NCBI GenBank assembly: GCA_022559985.1
Contig: JAFJTR010000083.1
Coordinates: forward strand, 1-64,000
Origin: Parastagonospora avenae f. sp. tritici 18332-5
Taxonomy: Eukaryota > Ascomycota > Dothideomycetes > Pleosporales > Phaeosphaeriaceae
Length of the DNA: 64,000 bases
Direction of reading: 5' to 3'
Shown: piece by piece, positions 7,174 to 18,300 of the stretch
Position numbering within the stretch: position 1 is the stretch's first letter
How the letters are laid out: every line of letters begins with the position of its first letter
Position numbers and translations under genes: made by a program
Notes under the pieces: generated by a model
What the model was told of the DNA's origin: nothing
The model's input: the letters and a program-made list of their open reading frames with translations, nothing else
The model's database searches: none

Positions 7174-10107
7174 CTAGAAGAGACGCAGCTTCTTGGGTGG
7201 AGCCGACAAGGACAAGCCCAAGGATGAAGAGGAAGTATCAAGCGATCGCTTCTTGGAAGTGGAAAAGGGCTTGAGAGGCGAGTTTCCCATGAAGTTGACC
7301 TTGGAAGGCGTCCTCATGGGCGACCTGCCGAACAAGACAGACGCCTTCTTGGGTGGACAGGTACGCGGGACACCAGTCTTAATAACGCTGTCTCTGAAGA
7401 AGAGGCCGAGCTCGGAGTTCTCCTTGTCATCGTCGTCGTTGACCAAGGAGTGGTCAATCTCAGAACTGGTGGGAGTATCGGGAATGCTCTTGCACTCGGA
7501 CGAAGGAGGCAAGGCATACCTCGAAGGGGTACGTGCTGGGGTGAAGGCATTGAGCGCAGCCATGGGAAGGGGAGACTGAGGCATGGCGACAGAGAGGTCC
7601 ACTAGGTAGGGGGACTCGTCGACGCGGCTCTTGCTCTGTTCACACTCGAGAATCCAGCCGACGTTGACGCACTTGATGGCTCCTTTGCTGGCAAGAACCT
7701 TCTCGAGGGTCTCTTTGTTGCCATCCTTGAAGAGGACGTGGGTGATACCGGTGCTCTGCCACTCCTTGGCGATCTTTGCACCCAAGTCCTCAAGCAGGGT
7801 CATGAAGATGTAGTTGTGCTCCTTTCCGTTTGAGGTGATGTCGACAAAGAAGGTGAGACCGGCGAGTGGTCCACCGTAGTTGAACATGTCACTCTCCTCA
7901 TGCTCGTCCCAGGTGACGGCCTTCTTTGGTGTCTTAGATTCGAACTTCTGGGGAGAGCGCAGAGCTGACTTCAAGGGCGAGGCTGGCTCGGGAGCATTTG
8001 AGGGGGCGTTGAGCTCAATTGGTGCGAGTTGGAGCTTGGGCATCGACTGAGCAACGGGAACCTCGTTGTCCACGTCCATGGTGTCGCAGTCGGTGACTTC
8101 GCTAGCATCAGCAATCTCACTGCCGTCGGTGATGTCGCTAGGTCCCTCGAACTCGAAAGAGATAGGCTTGGTGGCAGACATAGGCTTCATGGCAAAGACA
8201 GGCTTTATGCCAGCGAAGTGAAGAGGAGATGGTGAAAGCTTCTTGACAGACGCGCTAATCTCTTCCTGAATGGCAGCTTCAAGTGCCTGAGCAGGTGTCG
8301 CAGGGTAGCTTGGTAGCTCAGCAAGAGCAGCCTTGTTGCTGACTGGCGCAGTAATGTGCTGTGGCGTCTTGGGGTACTCTGGCAGCTCGTTGAAGGCCTC
8401 TTGGTTGGTGACACCCCACACGAGCTTCTGAGGCGTCTCAGGGCCCTCGGACGCCGCTTCAGCTGCAACCTCCTCAGCGATGACAGGCGAAGAGACGTGA
8501 AACGGCGTGCCGGAGCAGTCAGCAGTCAGTTCGGAAGGGTCCTCGGGCACAGCCGCAGCCTCCTCGATGAGAGGCATAGGCAAAGGACGGTAAAGGGGCG
8601 TGCCGAAGCAGTCGGCAGTCAGTTTAGAAAGACCGATGGTGCTGGGCGTGCTTGCAGCAACCACATGCGCCGGCGTCCTGATGTAGTCGACTGGCAGCTC
8701 GCCAAGAGCCTTCCTTGAGCTCATGGGTGCTTGGATGTGTGCGGGGGTCTTGGGGTAACCGGGCAACTCGTTGAGAGCCTCCTTGGTGGCCAGAGGTGCT
8801 TGAATGTGTGCAGGTGTCTCTGGGTAATGTGGGAGCTCGTCCATGACGTTGTCCTCGGTGTTGATAGCTTCTACATGTATGGGAGTGTTGACATACTCCA
8901 CCAAGTCCTCCTTAACCTCTTCAGTCTCAGCGACTAAGGGCAGGACAGGTGCCTTGATATGGGCGGGAGTCTTGGGGTAGCTAGGCATCTCATTCATGGC
9001 AGCTCGTACTGAGATGGGTGCCTTGATGTGAGCAGGTGTCTTTGGGTAATCGGGCATCTCAGCGAGCAGGGTCTTGTTGCCAATGGGCGCGACAATGTGA
9101 GCTGGCGTCTTTGGGTATCCAGGCAGGGCTTCAAGAGTGTCCTTTATTGACATGGGCGCAGCGATGTGTGCGGGTGTGGTAGGGTAGCCGGGGAACTCAG
9201 TGAATGGCTCCTCGACGGTCGCAGGCGCAGACTTTGCGATGGGCGACGGCGTAGCTTTCGCGCTGACAGCGGGCTCAACCTTCGCGGCGGGTGGCGATGT
9301 AGCTTCAGCAGCGACTGCGGGCTTAGCCTTTGCAACGACGGCGGTAGCCTTCTTTGCTGGCTTGCGCGCGGGTGCCTTCAGCGGCGACTGTTGTGCTGGG
9401 GCGGCGATATTGCGACCGCGAGTGGCTCTGGTGGCAGCAACTGGGGCTGGCAATGAAGGCTTGGGTGTAGCTGCTTTGCGCGCGCGCGGTGCTGGCTTGA
9501 CGGCGATGGGCGCTTTGTGGGGTGCAGCCTTCATGTGCTTGGCGACGGCGGTCTTCTTTGCTGGCGCCTTGCGGCCGCGAGTTGCTGGCTTGGAGGGCGC
9601 ATCGACCATGAGCTCGTCAACATCTGCGGGCTCTTCTTGAGCAACAGGCTCTTCGACAGCAGGCTCTTCGATGACGGGTTCCTCGACCTTGGGGGCGGGC
9701 GCCTTCTTGACTGCAGCTTTGCGACCGCGAGTGGCGGCGGGCTTGGGTGCCTCTTCCACGACGGCCAGCTCCTCAATGGCTTCAGGCTCGGCGACCTTCT
9801 TGCCGCGAGTGGCTCTCTTGGGTGCAGCTGGCGCGGGCGCGGCTTTCGTCTCAACTTTGGCGGCACGCGTCGCTTTGGTGTTCATGGCGGGCTTCTTTGT
9901 GGCGGGCAGCTCAACGGCCTCAGGCTGGGCCTTGGCCTTGCGCTTGGATGCAGCAGCTTTGGTGGGTTTGGCGGCAGGCGCGGGTTCGGGTGCAGCTTCT
10001 TCGACGACTGCTTTCTTCCTGCCACCGCGCTTTGGGGGCGCATTGAGCGTGGGAGCGGCAGGCGCGGGCTCAGCGGCCTTTTTCGCACCGCGACGTGTAG
10101 CGACCAT
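7174..10107 (-). CDS. BRCT-domain protein with TP-centred repeats and KKLRLF tail
   Basis: A single-exon gene of 977 residues. Residues ~1-300 are Lys/Ala/Pro-rich, histone-H1-like, with many RGRK motifs (ATRGRKAAVKK, PATRGRKAPAKK). Residues ~304-611 hold about 13 repeats of consensus LPxYPKTPAHIxAP. Residues ~740-835 form one BRCT domain (GLTFFVDIT through VNVGWILECEQS). Flanking it are SP/TP sites, a KAVTW motif near 729 and KVNF near 937, both resembling the PP1-docking RVxF pattern. The protein ends in KKLRLF, which fits the cyclin-docking RxL pattern. I infer a chromatin-associated CDK substrate, with the BRCT binding phosphopeptides. I do not recognise a named orthologue. ATG 10107 (MVATRRGAKKA) is preferred over in-frame ATG 10317 because the charged domain starts there and the extra 70 residues look like leader sequence. 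Confidence 0.85.
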   Translation of the reverse strand: MVATRRGAKKAAEPAPAAPTLNAPPKRGGRKKAVVEEAAPEPAPAAKPTKAAASKRKAKAQPEAVELPATKKPAMNTKATRAAKVETKAAPAPAAPKRATRGKKVAEPEAIEELAVVEEAPKPAATRGRKAAVKKAPAPKVEEPVIEEPAVEEPVAQEEPADVDELMVDAPSKPATRGRKAPAKKTAVAKHMKAAPHKAPIAVKPAPRARKAATPKPSLPAPVAATRATRGRNIAAPAQQSPLKAPARKPAKKATAVVAKAKPAVAAEATSPPAAKVEPAVSAKATPSPIAKSAPATVEEPFTEFPGYPTTPAHIAAPMSIKDTLEALPGYPKTPAHIVAPIGNKTLLAEMPDYPKTPAHIKAPISVRAAMNEMPSYPKTPAHIKAPVLPLVAETEEVKEDLVEYVNTPIHVEAINTEDNVMDELPHYPETPAHIQAPLATKEALNELPGYPKTPAHIQAPMSSRKALGELPVDYIRTPAHVVAASTPSTIGLSKLTADCFGTPLYRPLPMPLIEEAAAVPEDPSELTADCSGTPFHVSSPVIAEEVAAEAASEGPETPQKLVWGVTNQEAFNELPEYPKTPQHITAPVSNKAALAELPSYPATPAQALEAAIQEEISASVKKLSPSPLHFAGIKPVFAMKPMSATKPISFEFEGPSDITDGSEIADASEVTDCDTMDVDNEVPVAQSMPKLQLAPIELNAPSNAPEPASPLKSALRSPQKFESKTPKKAVTWDEHEESDMFNYGGPLAGLTFFVDITSNGKEHNYIFMTLLEDLGAKIAKEWQSTGITHVLFKDGNKETLEKVLASKGAIKCVNVGWILECEQSKSRVDESPYLVDLSVAMPQSPLPMAALNAFTPARTPSRYALPPSSECKSIPDTPTSSEIDHSLVNDDDDKENSELGLFFRDSVIKTGVPRTCPPKKASVLFGRSPMRTPSKVNFMGNSPLKPFSTSKKRSLDTSSSSLGLSLSAPPKKLRLF
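8270..9197 (-). repeat. About 13 coding repeats, consensus LPxYPKTPAHIxAP
   Basis: In the BRCT protein, 14-residue units recur roughly every 25-30 residues. Examples are FPGYPTTPAHIAAP, LPGYPKTPAHIVAP, MPSYPKTPAHIKAP, LPHYPETPAHIQAP and LPEYPKTPQHITAP, plus diverged units such as LVEYVNTPIHVEAI and LTADCFGTPLYRPL. The invariant centre is Thr-Pro, a minimal CDK/MAPK site. Spacers between units are themselves similar (NKALxELP), so the true period is the unit plus spacer. Confidence 0.85.
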
Positions 10108-10367
10108 TTTGTAGTATCGATGTTCGCTTTGGTCGGAGTGTGTCGTGGTGTCGTTGTGTGGGGTGAGGAAGATGTCTTGAGTTGGAGATGGCGATCGTGT
10201 GCGTCTTGTTGTCAATGCGCGAGCTGCGTACATAAGCCGTTGCCACGACAACAGCCATACGTGCCGGCCTAGCGTCGAGTCCCCGCGACGAATCAGAAGT
10301 GTGGACCAAGAACTCATGTTACGATTCTCAAACCTGCGTATGCCAGCTGTCTATCTCGGTATGATTC

Positions 10368-13300
10368 TTAGTTGGCGTTATTGACATCCCACTGCAGTCG
10401 TATGACTTCCATCCCGACGCCGCAGACCAACACTCTCGCAGCCTCTTCGTCTTGATGTGTTTCTAGCACAGCAATGCTTGACACATCAGCTACATTTGTC
10501 TTGATCTTGCCCAGCCTTCGAACATCTGATATACTCTTGTTATACGTGCTTCCTGCAGGGGTTGTGGTATCGCCCTCTTCGTCACGAACAGAAACCTCCC
10601 ACAACCTCAACCACTGATCATTCCCTGACGTGACGACGAAGGTCTGTTCTTGGTGCTTCATGATGGTGCACGCTGTGACTGCCGATGCGTGAGTCCGGCT
10701 CAAAAGTACGGGTGCGGCTGCATATGCTGTTCTAGAGGGAGTGGTTGAAAGAAGCATGATGGCTATGCTACCGTCATCTCCACCAGAGACAGCGAGCTTC
10801 GTAGACGCAGTGTGCTGGTATGAAGCCATAGCCTTGGACGAGCTCTGGTGGATTCGCACAGGTTGCTGCCAGCCGAGGATCAGTGTTGTCGAATCTGCTG
10901 CTGGCTGCGTTCCTTCACGCGACAAGGGCCAGATGGCAGTGTGCCCATCGGTGCCTGCCGTTAAAAGGCTTTCGGTATGGATAAACACGCATTGCGTCAA
11001 ACACGACGTGAAATAGAGGCCTTGGGAGATTGCACGCCACCTGACGTCGACACCCAAAGGACTGTATTTATACACCTGGTCTTGCGTCAGTAGGCTCGGG
11101 TATGAGTTCAAAGGCGCGTTACCTTGATGCTAGAATCCGAGAACACCATGGCAATGTCATACTCAGGGCCACACTTGTGCAAATCAAAAGACATGATCCG
11201 CAAGTCGGCATGCTCGCTTTCTGGGGTGTATGTGAATTCGCATACAACACCTACGCCAAAAGCCGATGGCAAGCGATTTATCCTCCAGATATAGAACTCT
11301 TCGCAACCACCGCTGCTGAAGAGATACTTGCCGTCGTCGGACCATTGAAGATGCTGTATACCCGTGGTGTGTTTCCGCAACGTACGTTGACAATACAGCT
11401 CACCAGCAGCATACTGGAATATCTTGATATCGGTGTCTTCTGCTCCGGTCGCAATGAGCTGGCCATGAGCACCTTGCGATACCGCCATAGCTTTGATCTC
11501 GCGGCCGTGTCCACCTGATCTGATAACGTTGTGGTTTGGCCCTGTCTGGCTGCGTATGTGCAGACTGGCTGCCCTTGTCCACACCAACGACCCTCCTCCC
11601 TGAGATCCTGGGTCTGGTTGGAAGGCCCAGCTTCGATGTGCGCCACCAGTTTCGATGCCCATGATCTCATCTTCAGACGTCACGTCGTAAAGCACCCATT
11701 TTTTGCTTGAAAATCCGTGAACAAGGAGATGATCGTGTTGGAAGTATAGTCCTTCGATATTGGGTCCAATGGGCAGTGTTGTGTTGTGTACTAATTTGAC
11801 AGTATTCGCATCCAGGTCAAGGAGATGTGTAGCGAGACACCCGTCTCTTCCCGCGGACGCTAGATAGCCGACGAAGGCATTCTGTGGTGATGCAATCCAA
11901 TGCAGAGTAGTGACAGTCTCCTCGCCATGGACCTTGTCTATAGCTTTGAACAGACTCGCGCGGTTGCTGTCTTCAGATCCACCACCAGGGATGCTGTACA
12001 CCACGATTGACCCACGTCGAAACCCAAGATGGAGGAACAGGGATCCAGATGATGAGGTGAGCGTCGTACTAGTAATCATCGAGCCACTCGGCAGGTCCGA
12101 AAATGGGACTGTGATGGCTTTCGTGACACACGGCATAGAGTCCGCGGCGACATCCACAAACAAAAGCTGTGCTTCTTTCGTCCCCACAAGAGTGACCAGT
12201 AGTGCTAGCGTTATACATTCTTCAACATCGGCTACGTTCGTTACGAACATCTCCCCAATCTTGGCATCGAAAGACTTAATCTTGGACAACTTGTTGGAGG
12301 CCTTGGTGTACATGTAGACGATGCCCGTAGATCCACCAACAAACGCGACTCCTGCATTGGCCTCGCCTGTACATACAGAGTAGCCACGAAGATCGTCTGA
12401 CTGATCGATGAACGTAGTTCCAACTAGTCCGCTTGGTCCATCCGGATTTGACCGTGACCGTAGAGATCCAAGAAGAATGTTGCCAGAGTTCGTGGTGAGC
12501 AGAAACGATTCGTGATCGAGGAAGCTATAGCTCCGGAGGAAATCAGCCTTTTTTGAGGACGTTCGGATCTGTTGGCCTGCGGTCTGGTCGGACTGTTGCG
12601 TGGGCATTTGAGATAATGCAATGATGTCGGGCAATGTATACTCCTGTACTCTGCTTTCTCGCGACTTTTCTGAAACCCGAACGAGCGGATGACTTGTGAT
12701 CTTGGAATCGGCAGCACCGCAGACTACATGCTGACGCTTTGCTGGCTCACCGTATATAGCACTTGACCACATGTTTTTACCACTGTGGTGTGCAGCAGAG
12801 TCCTGCTGGAGTAATTGGTACGGCAAGATTGCTCCCTCACTCTTGTCCAAGATCAGTTTCCAAGTCCTAGATGATGCATCCTCGCCTGTAGATGCGAGTA
12901 GGAGGGCTCCTTCACATGGTGTGGATTCCAGAAATTGCACGTTCCAAACCCGCGATGCGTGACCCCAGCCGATGGCTAGACACTGTGAGCTCGAGAACGA
13001 ATTTGGGTCAAACGCTGCATTGCTGAAGCCAGTATGCTGGGTCCTCTCAGAATCCTTGACCGTAGCAGAAGTTGACTGATGAGAATCGTGGACCGCAACA
13101 TCTGAGACGTCCCATATTCGGATTGTGCGATCATCGCTACAGCTTGCAATGATGCGCTTCAGTGTCTGACAACACCCCGAAGGTAGTTCTTTCGATATGC
13201 GGACTCCGAAGACAGAGCCCTCGTGGCCCAGGAAGACTCGATGTACGCGAGAGGTTGATCCAGCACCAGCGTCTTGATTCCAAGACCAGTACATGATCTC

Positions 13301-13987
13301 TCCAAATGCAGTTCCTGCGGCCACCAACACGCAGTTTTCAGATTCCCAAAAGACATGTGCCGAGTACAATATGGAACGAGAACTTGATGTTAGCTCTGAC
13401 AAAGACAGTGCAAATGCTCTGTGGTATAGGTCAGTAATTTGCAGCTTCAAGTGATTTGACAACGCACTTTCCTGGTTCGATCTCCTTCCGCTGTCGATGT
13501 ATGGTAACCTGCACAAGTGCATTGTGGGCCGTAACGGCAACACATATCCCTTGCTCGATCTCGGAAGCATCTTTGAGGCAGCTGAAATGTGGAGCTAAAT
13601 CAAGAATCCAATCGGGGGATCTTAGAACGGCAGACAGGCAAACGTCCAGTTGTGTCTCACAAAGGTCGTTTCTTGGGGCAAATTCGACTTCCAGAGCCCG
13701 GACAAGGCAACCGCCCCATACTACCAATTTGATCACATCACCGTAACTTTCAGAGTACAAGGAAATGCCATGCACTGCTTGGGCCTTGAAAACGCGTTCT
13801 GACGCGATATATCGCGAACTTTTGGCGTCGTAAAAGCGCAAGAACGGTCCTTCTGCGGCGACGAGCAGGGCACCACAGGAGGTCAAAGCCGTCACTGGAA
13901 GACGTGTACATTCATGCTGGACAGGTCAGCTGCACGTAAGGGTATCTCAGGAGGTTGTGTGATGCTCACATGCAGAGACGGTTTCAT
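10368..13987 (-). CDS. TRM734: WD40 protein Trm734/Rtt10 (WDR6), tRNA methylation cofactor
   Basis: Four exons (13987-13970, 13916-13468, 13418-11123, 11075-10368) give 1156 residues. Many WD repeats are visible, and two diagnostic stretches match WDR6: GHEGSVFGVRIS followed by IASCSDDRTIRIWDV, and WGHASRVWNVQFLES followed by LASTGEDASSRTWKL. In yeast Trm734/Rtt10 partners Trm7 for 2'-O-methylation of wobble nucleotide 34 in certain tRNAs; human WDR6 pairs with FTSJ1. The first exon is only 18 bp (MKPSLH) and joins HECTRLPVTALTSCG. I chose it because the downstream frame has no ATG before the conserved N-terminus and the 53-bp intron has good borders. Divergent from the PBDC1 gene across 212 bp. 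Confidence 0.88.
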
Positions 13988-14199
13988 TTCGTTGCGCCAC
14001 AGTCAATGTTGGAAATTCTCCCCCACCTGTGGCTGTTGGACTTCGGGAAGGCTTTGGTGGGGTGAGCCAACCGGGGTATGACGCAACCCGACGAAATTTA
14101 TACATCGCATTGCGCGCGCATAGCCTGGGAACAGCACAGCCTGTAGCCTATATTCACTCTTTCTTTCCTCTCAGTCGCAGTTGAAAGTTACCGCCCAAC
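13988..14199. promoter_or_regulatory. Shared intergenic promoter, TRM734 / PBDC1 homologue
   Basis: The start codons of two divergent translation-related genes are 212 bp apart, so both core promoters must lie here. A TATA-like CTATATTC and a pyrimidine-rich stretch (CTTTCTTTCCTCTC) precede the PBDC1 ATG. No specific factor site is identified. Confidence 0.5.
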
Positions 14200-14816
14200 A
14201 TGTCTCTAGCACCGGCCGGCATCAACGCTGAGGACACGGACAACTCCGAGCAGGTACGTCGGGCGCATCACGAAGACACTGTGTGTCACGAAGTTACGAC
14301 TAACAGAGGTATAGGTTGAGCAGGCGTTCGCCGTCAAAGGTAGTACTCCTCGCGCATTTCGCCCTTCACTGCTAACACAACAGCACAGTCGTCCAACACA
14401 TCGAGACTTACTGGAAGATCCTCGAGAAAGTGCCCGGCTCGAAGCTGCGCCTCACCAAATTCGACGATGAAATCTACGAGCACTTCAAGAAGGAATTCCC
14501 AGACTTCGACCCCAAGGCGACGATAGATGAGGACGAGATGAAAAGCAAAGAGGGCAAAGAGAAGTGGCGCAACTTCATCAACGTCTACGAGAAGAAGATC
14601 GACGACTACAACTTCGGCACCGTCATCCGGACGAACCCCAAGTTCGAGTACGGCCAGGATGAGACCATTTTTGCAGTGCGCATGCAGTTCTACGCTATCG
14701 AGATTGTCCGGTCAGTAGGAATGCGCGTCTAAAGTGGATGCACAGCTGACCGCAACAGTAACCGCGAGGGCCTGAATGACTGGATAAACGAGAAGGCGAA
14801 GGCGGACAGCAAATAA
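14200..14816 (+). CDS. PBDC1: PBDC1 / YPL225W family protein
   Basis: Four exons (14200-14253, 14315-14339, 14389-14710, 14759-14816) encode 152 residues: MSLAPAGINAEDTDNSEQ, VEQAFAVK, then the conserved core (HIETYWKILEKVPGSKLRLT, FDDEIYEHFKKEFPDF, KWRNFINVYEKKIDDYNFGT) and the tail NREGLNDWINEKAKADSK. This is the small PBDC1 family (yeast YPL225W). From memory, recent work assigns the yeast protein a role as a ribosome-associated chaperone for newly made eEF1A; I have not verified this here. Exon 2 is only 25 bp. All junctions restore frame and the family alignment is continuous across them. Confidence 0.88.
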
Positions 14817-15395
14817 GAATTTGAGATTGCATTTGAAGAGACATCACCTGCCAAATGTTCCAGTCATTTCTTCGCCACTGATGTGAAGCGCCAGTACATT
14901 GACGACAACGGGCGAGCCTTGGTACTCGTACCGGAGACTCTTTGTTGTCTCAGCACTTACCGCGCGTCGCCTCTCAGACCGATTGGCAAGCGACAAAGCG
15001 ACCGTAAAGCTGGTCAGCGACAGTACATAGTGAACATCAAGAGTTCAGAAAACAACGACACCGCTGAGGTGAATGTATGATACATTAATGCATCCAGCGC
15101 GTTTCATGTGTAACATCTCTGACTTCAGCCTACGCAATGCATTTTGAGTATTTTGCTGTTCGTGGCGTCGCGCATGGGTCTGCAGCTTACACTCGATCTC
15201 GCTTTCAAGGAACAATGCTAAGACTAGACAAAGTAACCGATGAAAACATCTTCCCGAAACGCAATACACGCTAGTCCGACAATGGAAACCCTTACTTTCA
15301 CCCGGATGTAGTCTAAGACATGTGCTCAATGTCTTTTAAAACTCGCAATTGAGACTCGGTGAGCCCTCGATAGAGCGGCACACACCTACTCAAGC
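14817..15395. other. Intergenic region between PBDC1 and STE6 (no gene seen)
   Basis: About 580 bp holding the PBDC1 3' UTR and the promoter of the ABC transporter. Short open frames on both strands have no protein character. I see no RNA gene or repeat. Confidence 0.4.
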
Positions 15396-18300
15396 ATGGC
15401 TCCACCAACAGCCTCAGATTCCAGTGACGAGCCGGAGCAGAAGAGTCAGCAAAAAGTGGAGGAGCATGAGTACATGATAAAAGCGGGCTGGAAAGCGCTG
15501 TTTGGATTCACAACGAAAAAGCACCTTCCTATACTCTCTGGTGCGCTTTTCAGCGCCTTCGTCGCCGCGGCTACATTGCCCGTGTTTGCAATCATCTACG
15601 GCCTCATCTTCCGCGACTACACAGATTATGGCGCAGGAAGGCTGGATAGTAGCGGACTCCGTCGCAGCGTTACGAAGTACTGCCTCATCCTCACTGGCAT
15701 CGCCTCGCTCAACTGGATGGCCAACAGTTTCTACTTCTTCTTTTTTCTCACTTTCGGCGAACTCCAGGCCAGAAGCGCCCGCAACAAAATCTTCGATGCA
15801 TTGATCCGGAAGGATATGGCCTGGTACGACACTCGCGAAACCGGCATTGCAGCATTTCTGCCGGCGATTCAGATGTAAGTCGGTCAATGGATTTTCCAAC
15901 AACTTGTGCCTCCTGTGGCTGATGATATTAGGCACATCCGCGACCTACAACTTTCCGTGTCGGTAACCATGGGTGAAGGCACTCAGTGCATCATTCAAGG
16001 ACTTGGAGCTCTTGGAGTGGCCTTTTTCTACTCCTGGAACCTCACACTCGTCATTCTCTGCACTGTTCCACTAATCTACCTCGTCCAAGCATTCATTGCG
16101 CGCCGATTATCGATCCGAGCGAGTGAGCAAGAAGATAAGCTACAAACAGCTCTCAGGTACATAACGAATGCGATCCAGAGCATCGAGACCGTCAAATGCT
16201 TCAACGGCGAACGCTATGAGCTCAAAGTCTTTACCGATATCACCGCACTCGCAGCGACCATATACATGCGTGTGGCCAATCTGCGATCCCTACAAATTGG
16301 CGTCATGCAATTCTTCACGCTCAGCGTCTTCGTCCAGGGCTTTTGGTACGGTACACATCTTGTGAGGCAGGGAGACAGGAGCGCCGGACAGGTCATTACT
16401 ACGTTTTGGGCTGCTTTGATGGCCATACAGGGTATCACTGCGTTTCTGCCGCAGTTCATCGTGATGCAAAAGGGTAGAAGCGCTGGCACACACCTTGGAC
16501 TGCTGATGCACCAGATTTCTGCGAGTGACCAGAACCATGACATGGATGGCAAACTGAAGCCTGTCCGATGTCCAGGTGGTATCGAGTTCCGACAGGTATG
16601 CTATCCATGCCCCCCCTCTTCAAGGAGCCTTACTGATCATGTAGGTCACGTTCTCATATCCAACTCGGACGGAGGAAGTTGCGATCAAAAACATCTCCTT
16701 GTTCTTTCCAGCAGGAGAAACAACCTTCGTCATTGGAAAGAGTGGATCCGGCAAGAGTACTCTCGGTCAGCTCCTCGTGCGATTCTACCAGCCTACATCC
16801 GGAAGCATTCTACTGGATAGTCTTCCTCTTGACGAGCTCGACGTCAAATGGCTTCGAAACAACATCACCCTTGTCGAGCAGCATAGCGTGCTGTTCAATG
16901 ACTCCATTGAGCATAACATAGCACTTGGCCGACCGGGCGACACCGTTGCCCTGCACGAGATCGAAGAAGCAATCAGGTTTGCCATGTTAGATCCCATCGT
17001 CGAAGACCTTCCCGATGGTCTGAAAACCGAGTTTGGCATGAAGGGCAGTGCGTTGAGCGGCGGCCAGAAACAAAGAATGGCACTGGCTCGCGCAAAGGTG
17101 CGCGACACACCAGTGCTCATTCTAGACGAAACGACGAGCGCTCTCGACTACATTACCAGAGGTATCATTCTGCAGGCAATAAGAACTTGGCGCAACGGGA
17201 AGACGACTATAGTCATTACGCACGACATCTCCCAGATTCAGTCTGACGACTTCCTCTACTTGATGGAGAATGCGCAGGTAGTGCAGGAAGGTTACCGCGA
17301 GGAACTTGAGAACAGGGTGGGAGCCTTTCAAACTATGGTCGCGTCTCACGATCAAGAAGAACAGGACGCGAGTGATAATGACGACTACTCAGACTACGAT
17401 GAAGAGATAGACAACATCTTGTCCATGTACCAAGATGACTCATGGAATCTCCACAGGCCGATGCATCGTCCAATGTCTGCAGTCATGTTCAGAGAGAATG
17501 TCCTCTCGCCTTTCATCCAGAAAGGCCGGGAATCGTTCGCCGGCGGCTTTCTTGGAGGCTTGAACAAGCTCCGTAACAGAAAAGATCATTCGGAGACTTC
17601 GAGTGCCATGGCCTCGAAAAGAACTTCCATCGTATCAATCCACATGGGAGACTTGAAGCAGCCTCCTTCTTCAGCACCTGGTGAATACCCACTCCGCGCA
17701 TTCACTTCGGGATCGCCACTGAGCAAGCGCATCTCTGGTGTTACTGCGTACAATCGCCCGATGTCCATGTCGAAGGAGTATGGATCGCGCCCAATGTCTG
17801 TGGTTTCTTCGAGACACGATTCGCGCAGGAATTCGCGCGTACCTGCATACCCGCGACCTCTCTCCATGTCTGCAAACCACAAGTCGCAGCCGGTGAAAGC
17901 GACGAGGCGCCATAAGCTGCGTTCAAAATTGCACCTGCACCACCCCCATCGTGATTCGGAGCAATCTGTCACGTCAGAATCTCTCGCCATCATCGATATC
18001 TTCAAGTCTATCTGGCCAGTGTTGCCCTGGCGATCTCGCATGCTTCTCATTCTGACCTTCTTCTGCGCTGTCATACACGCCACTTGCACGCCAGTGTTTG
18101 CCTGGGTCTTCGCTCAGCTGCTGACCACCCTCTACAACTCGGAGGATCAGTCGAAACGCTCACTTACATATGCAATGTCTATCCTGGGTCTAGCTGCACT
18201 CGATGGTTATGCTGCGTATTTACTTTTTTACCTAGCCGACTCCGTCGCGCAGTCTTGGGTTCACGAACTCAAGGTGGAGGCTATGCGCCGCATCCTCATG

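Noticed and set aside
9517..10272. Long plus-strand frame antisense to the BRCT gene
   Set aside because: A shadow of the biased Lys/Ala/Pro coding sequence; Gly/Leu/Ser composition mirrors the other strand.
10108..10317. N-terminal extension of the BRCT protein from ATG 10317
   Set aside because: The frame is open, but the extra 70 residues do not resemble the rest of the protein, and MVATRRGAKKA at 10107 is a natural start.
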